A stretch of DNA of 7,553 nt, from positions 1 to 7,553 of the forward strand of contig JAMPYD010000083.1 of NCBI GenBank assembly GCA_023700845.1, written 5' to 3'. Made by a program: the position numbers and the translations under genes. The first letter of the stretch is position 1. Each line of letters begins with the position of its first letter. Shown here piece by piece: positions 1 to 4,821 of the stretch. The stretch comes from Elusimicrobiota bacterium (GTDB lineage Bacteria; Elusimicrobiota; Elusimicrobia; UBA1565; UBA9628). The notes under the pieces were generated by a model. The model was given only the letters and a program-made list of their open reading frames with translations, did not search any database and was not told the DNA's origin.

Positions 1-494
1 CCGCGCCGACGGGCGTCGGCGTGGATCCGAACACCTTTGCCGCGATCAACGCGATCGCCGCGATGGCCAAGAAGGCCGGCGAAATGAAAAAGCAGGCCGA
101 GAAGCTGATGATGATGGGCATCGCTCTGATCATTCTCGGCGCGATCCTTTGGGGGCCCATCGGCGCCATCGTGGCCGCCATCGGCGCCATGCTCGTCGGC
201 ATGAGCATCATGATGAGCAACATGGCCGACATGATGAAGAGCATGGCCGACTCCATGAGCCAGGGCCTGGCCGCGCGCACCGGGGACGTCAAGCAGGACG
301 AGATCAACAAGTACTGCATCGACAAGGCCTACAACGAGGGCACCGACCCCAAGAACTGCAACCCGCCCGACTCCGTCACCGAGAACTCGACGATCACCGA
401 CAACAACAACAAGGCGGTCGATGAGCACAAGGAGAAGGAGAAGAAGGACACCCAGACCGAGACCGTCGACGAGCTCAAGCAGGCCGCGCCGTAG
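1..494 (+). CDS. Small membrane protein with helical hairpin and Met-rich helix, 5' end outside window
   Basis: I do not recognise the family. The reading frame is open to the left edge (codons begin at base 3). The first internal start is GTG at 21 and has no Shine-Dalgarno sequence before it, so the gene probably starts upstream of the window. Numbering from that GTG, residues 1-29 are a Lys/Ala-rich amphipathic stretch. Residues 30-44 and 46-66 are hydrophobic, with glycines and a WGP turn at 44-46, and look like a two-helix membrane hairpin. Residues 57-79 carry ten methionines, six of them in strict a/d heptad spacing (57, 61, 64, 68, 71, 75). The tail (86-157) is hydrophilic, rich in Asn, Asp, Lys and Glu, with two cysteines (C99, C113). 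It is followed by a 91-bp gap with a new promoter, so it belongs to an earlier transcript than gene 2. A pilin-like or holin-like hairpin is conceivable but unsupported. That the frame is coding is fairly sure; the start and function are not. Confidence 0.75.
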   Translation, partial: APTGVGVDPNTFAAINAIAAMAKKAGEMKKQAEKLMMMGIALIILGAILWGPIGAIVAAIGAMLVGMSIMMSNMADMMKSMADSMSQGLAARTGDVKQDEINKYCIDKAYNEGTDPKNCNPPDSVTENSTITDNNNKAVDEHKEKEKKDTQTETVDELKQAAP

Positions 495-529
495 GCGGAA
501 TAAAGTTCGGTAAAAGAACGCTCATTGCA

Positions 530-558
530 TTGACAGCTTAGAGGGTACGCACTACACT
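530..558 (+). promoter_or_regulatory. Sigma-70-type promoter for genes 2-3
   Basis: The -35 hexamer TTGACA (530-535) matches consensus perfectly. It is separated by exactly 17 bp from TACACT (553-558), a good -10. Transcription should begin near 565, leaving a leader of only about 20 nt before the ATG at 586. It lies in a 91-bp gap that is visibly more AT-rich than the surrounding coding DNA. No terminator for the preceding gene was found in this gap. Confidence 0.8.
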
Positions 559-585
559 ATCGGGGCGTAAGAAAAAGAGAAAAAT

Positions 586-2349
586 ATGTCAACTTTCCTC
601 GAAAAGAACAAGAAAAAGAGCGCTTTGGCGGCGCTGCTTCTCTTCATCAGAACGCGCAAGACCGTCACCGCGCTGCTTCTGCTGGTGGCCTTGGCCTCGT
701 TCTTGTTCGTGAGCCCGTCCAACCTCATCCTCAGCTTCCCGGGCGGCGCCCGGGTGGCGGCGGGCGTGGCGTGGATCGCGGGGAAGGTGGGCGTGGATAC
801 CTCTAAGTGGGGCCTGGCCGGCGGGAAGCGCGACTACGGCGACCTTCTGGCGGCGTTCCGCGCGGCCAAGGACGGCGGCGGGAAGGCGGGCTGGGCGGCG
901 TTCATGCGCGGCGGCGCGGCGGCCGACGCGGCCAAGCTCGCCGCGGGCAGCACCGGCTCCCTCGGCTTCGTGAGAGGCAACGCCAAGGATCTCGAGGCGG
1001 CGGGCGGCAGCGGCGCGAACCTGCCCAAGCCCGGCTCGGTCTCGGGCGTGCTGAATCCGGATGACGCCAAGAACAGCGCCGAGGGCGAAGCCGTGGCTTT
1101 GTCCGAGGGCGACGTCACCGGCGAGGGCGAGGGCCTGGTGAAGAGCGCTTTCGCGGGCGGGTTCGGCAGCGGCTTCGGCTCCGGCTCCGGCTTCGGAGGC
1201 GGCTCCGGTTCGGCCGGCGGGATGCTCTCGGGCGGTTCGTTCGCGGGCTCGGGTTTCTTCGGCGGCGGCAAGGGCGCGGTGAGCGGCAAGCTCGGGGACG
1301 TGGTCAAGGGCGGGCTCGAGGGGATCAAGTCCCAGACCGGCACCGGCGTGCAGATCAAGGGCGGCGCCAAGGGCCAGATGACGGCGTCCCGGGCGTCCTC
1401 GATCAACTCGCGCACGAGCAAGGGCCTCGTCGGCACGCACACGATCAGCGGCCAGCGCGCCTTCGTTCAGCTCGCCGCCGGACGCGGCCGGGCGGCGATC
1501 TCGGTGGCGCCCAACTGCACCCCGGGGACCAACTGCCCCGGCGAATTCGCGGCCGTGCAGACCGGCGCGGTGTACGACGGCAACACGATCAGCGGAGACC
1601 GCACCGACATCCTGACGGCGCCGGAGATCGACGGCTTCGACTCCCCGAACCTCCCCGACTCGGGCATGGCCGACGACTACATCCGCCAGGCGGAGAAGAT
1701 GGACGCCGACGCGAAGAAGTGCCGCGAGCTCGACGATCTGTACGGCCCGCAGGAGCGCGAATACGACAAGGCGCAGGAGCGGCTCTCCAACCAGTTCGAA
1801 GCGATGGGCTGCGGCCAGGGCGGCTGCAGCAAGTCGAAGGCGAAGAAATGCAAGGCCTTGGGCAACCAGATGAAGCAGCTGTGCCGGGATTCGATGACCA
1901 TCCGCTGCAAGCACATTCACGAGTGCCCGCTCACCGCGAACAACAACTGCTCGGCCGCGGAGTGCGACGGCCCCGCGCGCAATAAAAAGAAGGTCACGGA
2001 CGTCAACGACGGCGTCCGCAGCACGACGATGGACCAGGGCGAAGAGAGCGCCGAGTGCACGTACACGAAGAACGGGGTCATCGAGGCCCGCCAGGCCACG
2101 AAGAACGCCGTCGACTCCTACCGCAGCTACGGCTGCGAGGCCCTTTACCCGTCGCAGGTGCTCTCGGACAAGCTCAAGTACCTGAGCGGCTGCTCGGGCC
2201 GCGAGAATCAGGTCATCAACACGTGCAAGCACTACGCGAACGCGGTGTGCCAGAACGCGCGGGCTTGCTCGGGCGGGGAATGCACGGGCAACACGGATGA
2301 GTGCGTCATCACGGATTTGAAGGGCATCGAAGAATTCATTTCCAAATAA
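586..2349 (+). CDS. Single-pass membrane protein with Gly-rich spacer and duplicated cysteine-rich ectodomain (hypothetical)
   Basis: I do not recognise the family. The 587 residues run in order: a Lys-rich N-terminus (6-11) and Arg/Lys cluster (22-25); one membrane helix at about 26-43, which by the positive-inside rule puts the remainder outside the cytoplasm; an Ala/Gly region to about 185; a Gly/Ser/Phe-rich spacer at 190-230 (21 Gly in residues 191-230); a Cys-poor region at about 235-375; and a C-terminal region with 17 of the protein's 19 cysteines (C379-C573). These cysteines fall into two similar modules (379-460 and 491-573), consistent with disulfide bonding outside the cell membrane. 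The start at 586 follows a near-consensus promoter but only a weak A-rich leader (AAGAG at 575-579) instead of a clear Shine-Dalgarno site. The gene is 22 bp upstream of gene 3 and very likely co-transcribed with it. No enzyme motif was seen; a structural or adhesive envelope role is inferred. Confidence 0.9.
   Translation: MSTFLEKNKKKSALAALLLFIRTRKTVTALLLLVALASFLFVSPSNLILSFPGGARVAAGVAWIAGKVGVDTSKWGLAGGKRDYGDLLAAFRAAKDGGGKAGWAAFMRGGAAADAAKLAAGSTGSLGFVRGNAKDLEAAGGSGANLPKPGSVSGVLNPDDAKNSAEGEAVALSEGDVTGEGEGLVKSAFAGGFGSGFGSGSGFGGGSGSAGGMLSGGSFAGSGFFGGGKGAVSGKLGDVVKGGLEGIKSQTGTGVQIKGGAKGQMTASRASSINSRTSKGLVGTHTISGQRAFVQLAAGRGRAAISVAPNCTPGTNCPGEFAAVQTGAVYDGNTISGDRTDILTAPEIDGFDSPNLPDSGMADDYIRQAEKMDADAKKCRELDDLYGPQEREYDKAQERLSNQFEAMGCGQGGCSKSKAKKCKALGNQMKQLCRDSMTIRCKHIHECPLTANNNCSAAECDGPARNKKKVTDVNDGVRSTTMDQGEESAECTYTKNGVIEARQATKNAVDSYRSYGCEALYPSQVLSDKLKYLSGCSGRENQVINTCKHYANAVCQNARACSGGECTGNTDECVITDLKGIEEFISK
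1153..1275 (+). repeat. Gly/Ser/Phe-rich low-complexity spacer within gene 2
   Basis: Residues 190-230 of gene 2 consist of irregular FGSG, GSG and GGG units encoded by degenerate GGC/TCC/TTC triplets. It sits between the Ala/Gly region after the membrane helix and the distal domains, as expected of a flexible or elastomeric linker. Confidence 0.8.
1720..1965 (+). repeat. Cysteine module 1 of gene 2 (residues 379-460)
   Basis: The cysteines are at 379, 409, 414, 422, 433, 441, 447, 455 and 460. C422 to C447 follow CX10CX7CX5C, exactly the spacing seen about 114 residues later in module 2. An Asn-Gln pair lies at the same place in the ten-residue gap of both copies, and C409 and C517 are both preceded by Gly. 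Overall sequence identity is low, so this is an old duplication or a convergent pattern. Confidence 0.6.
2056..2304 (+). repeat. Cysteine module 2 of gene 2 (residues 491-573)
   Basis: The cysteines are at 491, 517, 536, 547, 555, 561, 566 and 573. C536 to C561 repeat the CX10CX7CX5C spacing of module 1. C491/C517 correspond to C379/C409, with a 25- instead of 29-residue gap, and C566/C573 to C455/C460. Module 1 has one additional cysteine (C414) without a counterpart here. Confidence 0.6.
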
Positions 2350-2359
2350 GCGAAGGACC

Positions 2360-2364
2360 AGGAG
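2360..2364 (+). promoter_or_regulatory. Ribosome binding site of gene 3
   Basis: AGGAG lies 7 nt before the ATG at 2372, inside the 22-bp gap after the gene 2 stop. It fixes the start of gene 3 and contrasts with the weak leader of gene 2. Confidence 0.8.
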
Positions 2365-2371
2365 AACCATT

Positions 2372-4729
2372 ATGGACCAGCAGCCGAAGATCCCGACTCT
2401 CAAGGACGCTCAGAAGCCCCAGGTGAAGATCAAGGGCATGGGTGCCGGCTTGACCCTCTTCGACCGCCTCAAGCAGTTCAAGAAGAAGGATCTGGCCTTC
2501 ATCCTGGCCGGCCTGGGCACCTTGTTCATGGCCCCGCTGGCGGAGCATTTCATGATGGCTCCCGAGAACGGGGACGCCTCGCTTCAGCAGGGCTGGGGCA
2601 AGGGCGGCACCGGCAGCAATCTCTTCGGCAGCGGCAGCAGCCCCTACGAGAGCGGCAACAACAACATCGCCTCGGGCGGGGCCATCGGCGGCGGCGGCGA
2701 CATCATCACGCCCCTGAACGTGCGCGACCCCAGCGCCCTCGTGATGGGCCCGGGCTCGGCGCAGCAGCCTCCGGCGGGCTCGGCGGCTCCGGCGGCTCCT
2801 CCGCCCGCCGCTCCGGCCAGCAGCGAGACGGATTATAGGGACGCCCTCAAGGGCGCGGCTTCCCGCGCGGCCTCGGCGGCCGTGAAGAAGGCTCCGCTTC
2901 CCGTTCCGAAGATCGCGGTCGGCGGCTCGGGCCTTCGCGGCCTGGGCGCGGCCGGCGGCGGCACCAGCGCCTCGGCCAGCCTTGGACCCATCAACAGCGG
3001 CAACCTCGGCCAGGCGGGCACGGGCGGCGGCGGCCTCGGCATGGTCCGCACCGCTCCCGGCTTCCGCGGCGTGGCGGGCGCGCGCAGCCCCACCGGCGGG
3101 ACCGGCCTCGACAACACCAAGCGGGCCGGCGCCAACGCCGGAGACGCGTTCAACCGCGCGGGCAGCGCCGCGGCCGGCCTGAACGCGGCGGCCAGCGAGG
3201 CGATTCCCACCGCCGGGCAGGGCTACGGCGGAGGCGGCGCCGGCGGCTCGGGCGCCAACGACAAGCCCGGCAGCGGCACCGGTCCCGGCGGCAGCAAGAG
3301 CGTCGGCGAGTCCTTGGCCTTCATCGCGGCGAAGGAACGCATGATGGAGAACATGAAGCTCGAGTTCGAGAAGCGCAAGCTCAAGGACCCGGAGCTCCTG
3401 CTCTACGGCATCCGCAACGACATCCTGAAGGCCTCGGCGGCCAAGATCGGCGAGGGCCTGACCTCCTGGGGCATGTGCAAAGGCCTGAGCATGGGCTGCC
3501 CGCCTCCCGACGACGACCTCGTGTGTGACGGTTTTTCAGGGAAGGCATCCCAATTGACCATGTGCGAGGCGTCGAAGGATCCGAAGGTGCAGCCCTCTCT
3601 CTGCTGGGCACCGCTCGGCAGCGGCGGCTACGAAGAGCGCAGCGCGGACGGCAAGGCGACCGGACGGCGCTGCAACCCCTCCGGAAAAGGGAAGGATGGG
3701 GCCGGCAATCCGAGCAGCGAAGGCAACGGCATGAGCGAGCTCAACGGCGCCATCGGGTCCGTCTGTGAAAAGATCCGGGGCACCTCCGGCGGCAAGGACA
3801 GCGGCTACGACTCCTACTATCCGACGATGCACACCGCGGCGAAGAACACGGAGATTGCCCGGAATACCCTGATGTCGGGCGGCAACACGCGGTGCGCGAC
3901 GGAGCCCGTCAAAGGCGATACCGCGTCGAAGATGCTCAGCGATGCCAAGGCCAAACTGCTTACGGCGGCCGCGGCGGCCGGCGCGGACGGCAAGACTCCC
4001 GCCGCGACGGACGCCATCGGCCTGATCAAGGCCGGCTCGACTAAGAGCGACGATGCGGACGCGAAGGCCGCGGCGAAGGCTCTCGTCGACGCGGCGGCGT
4101 TGATTAAATCCGCCGAAGGCAGGATCACCGAGGCGGAGACGACGTTGGGCACGCCCCTCACCGCGCCGGTGAAATCCGGCCCGGACGTGGACACCTTCAA
4201 GCGCGTGACCGAGCAATTCGAAAAGGTCCAGACGGCCCAAACGCAGGCGAAGGACGTCATCACCTCACTGCGCACCGCCGCCAGCAACCTGACGGTCGGC
4301 ATCGCCTCGATCGAGCCGCTGGTCAAGGGCGCGGAAAAGCCTGTTGGGGCCTTGCCTGATCAGAACAGCCTGAATAAGGCTTCGGAAGACTTGGTGAAGG
4401 AGGCCGGGGTCGATCCTCCGGCTAAGTCCGTCGTCAAGATGCCCGAGGTGAAGGGCGACGTGGTCAAGGAGCAGACGCCGGCGCTCAAGTCCTTGACGGA
4501 CCTCCAGGGCGCGATCGATAAGGCCGCGACGACCGACGCAGCCGCTAAGGCGAAGCCCGACGATAAGCCGGCGCAGGATGCCGCGGCGGAGGCTAAGAAG
4601 GACCTGACGGCCAAGCTCGAGGCGGCCAAGACTTCCGTGGCGACCTCGCAGACCGCGCTGACGACCGCGGCGACGTCGAAGGAGTCGCCGATTCGCACGA
4701 CTTCGATTCGGGGGGGTGCCCTGCCGTAA
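2372..4729 (+). CDS. Single-pass membrane protein with long Gly/Ala/Pro-rich spacer, 8-Cys region and Ala-rich helical tail (hypothetical)
   Basis: I do not recognise the family. The 785 residues run in order: a Lys-rich cytoplasmic N-terminus (1-40); one membrane helix at about 41-57, after a KKK cluster at 37-39, so the rest is predicted outside; about 245 residues of Gly/Ala/Ser/Pro-rich low complexity (63-307), with a Pro/Ala stretch near 133-152; a charged helical segment at 311-362; a region with all eight cysteines (369, 376, 385, 398, 411, 434, 465, 508); and a Cys-free Ala/Lys/Asp/Thr-rich tail (509-785) of probable helices or coiled coil. The even cysteine number fits four disulfides, though their spacing does not match gene 2. 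The start is set by AGGAG at 2360-2364. The plan is the same as gene 2, its probable operon partner, which suggests the two work together. The long spacer would let the distal domains reach far from the membrane. No catalytic motif was seen. Confidence 0.9.
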   Translation: MDQQPKIPTLKDAQKPQVKIKGMGAGLTLFDRLKQFKKKDLAFILAGLGTLFMAPLAEHFMMAPENGDASLQQGWGKGGTGSNLFGSGSSPYESGNNNIASGGAIGGGGDIITPLNVRDPSALVMGPGSAQQPPAGSAAPAAPPPAAPASSETDYRDALKGAASRAASAAVKKAPLPVPKIAVGGSGLRGLGAAGGGTSASASLGPINSGNLGQAGTGGGGLGMVRTAPGFRGVAGARSPTGGTGLDNTKRAGANAGDAFNRAGSAAAGLNAAASEAIPTAGQGYGGGGAGGSGANDKPGSGTGPGGSKSVGESLAFIAAKERMMENMKLEFEKRKLKDPELLLYGIRNDILKASAAKIGEGLTSWGMCKGLSMGCPPPDDDLVCDGFSGKASQLTMCEASKDPKVQPSLCWAPLGSGGYEERSADGKATGRRCNPSGKGKDGAGNPSSEGNGMSELNGAIGSVCEKIRGTSGGKDSGYDSYYPTMHTAAKNTEIARNTLMSGGNTRCATEPVKGDTASKMLSDAKAKLLTAAAAAGADGKTPAATDAIGLIKAGSTKSDDADAKAAAKALVDAAALIKSAEGRITEAETTLGTPLTAPVKSGPDVDTFKRVTEQFEKVQTAQTQAKDVITSLRTAASNLTVGIASIEPLVKGAEKPVGALPDQNSLNKASEDLVKEAGVDPPAKSVVKMPEVKGDVVKEQTPALKSLTDLQGAIDKAATTDAAAKAKPDDKPAQDAAAEAKKDLTAKLEAAKTSVATSQTALTTAATSKESPIRTTSIRGGALP

Positions 4730-4747
4730 GGACAACCCCGGTATATA

Positions 4748-4789
4748 GGTCTTTAGGCCCAGGCGTGAATTAGGGCGTGGAGCTACAAT
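4748..4789 (+). promoter_or_regulatory. Probable promoter of gene 4 with upstream GGTCTTTAGGCCC box
   Basis: TACAAT (4784-4789) is a good -10, 32 nt before the ATG at 4822. The -35 position is poor (CAGGCG at 4760-4765, 18-bp spacer). A box GGTCTTTAGGCCC (4748-4760) begins 36 bp before the -10. The same box, with one mismatch, begins 35 bp before the -10 at the right edge of the window. A poor -35 next to a conserved box would fit an activator-assisted promoter, but this is inference. Low-level read-through from gene 3 is also possible, since I see no convincing terminator after it. Confidence 0.5.
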
Positions 4790-4812
4790 AAGAACGGTAT
4801 TATCGTAGGACT

Positions 4813-4816
4813 GGAG
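4813..4816 (+). promoter_or_regulatory. Ribosome binding site of gene 4
   Basis: GGAG lies 5 nt before the ATG at 4822. It supports that start, which also gives a complete signal peptide. Confidence 0.75.
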
Positions 4817-4821
4817 AAGCC

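Noticed and set aside
21..23. GTG as the true start of gene 1
   Set aside because: There is no Shine-Dalgarno sequence in the preceding bases and the frame stays open to the window edge, so an upstream start is more likely.
149..424. Arg/His-rich + strand frame inside gene 1
   Set aside because: It is an out-of-frame reading of GC-rich codons giving a low-complexity Arg/His/Gly sequence, with no ribosome site.
504..520. Small dyad GTTC...GAAC in the gap after gene 1
   Set aside because: The 4-bp stem without a T-tract is too weak to call a terminator or operator.
589..2403. Long minus-strand open frame (604 codons) opposite gene 2
   Set aside because: It lies entirely under gene 2 and the start of gene 3, and its translation is Arg/Ala/Leu/Val-rich without domain-like structure. 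Very high third-position GC in the true gene removes stop codons from the opposite strand. Gene 2 has a promoter, a membrane helix and patterned cysteines; this frame has none.
4706..4739. Possible hairpin around the gene 3 stop codon (G-run before, CCCCG after) as a terminator
   Set aside because: Only a 5-bp outer stem with internal mismatches can form, and no T-run follows, so it does not meet the criteria for an intrinsic terminator.
4798..4803. TATTAT as an alternative -10 for gene 4
   Set aside because: No acceptable -35 lies 16-18 bp upstream, and the start would fall very close to the ribosome site. TACAAT at 4784 with the shared upstream box is better.
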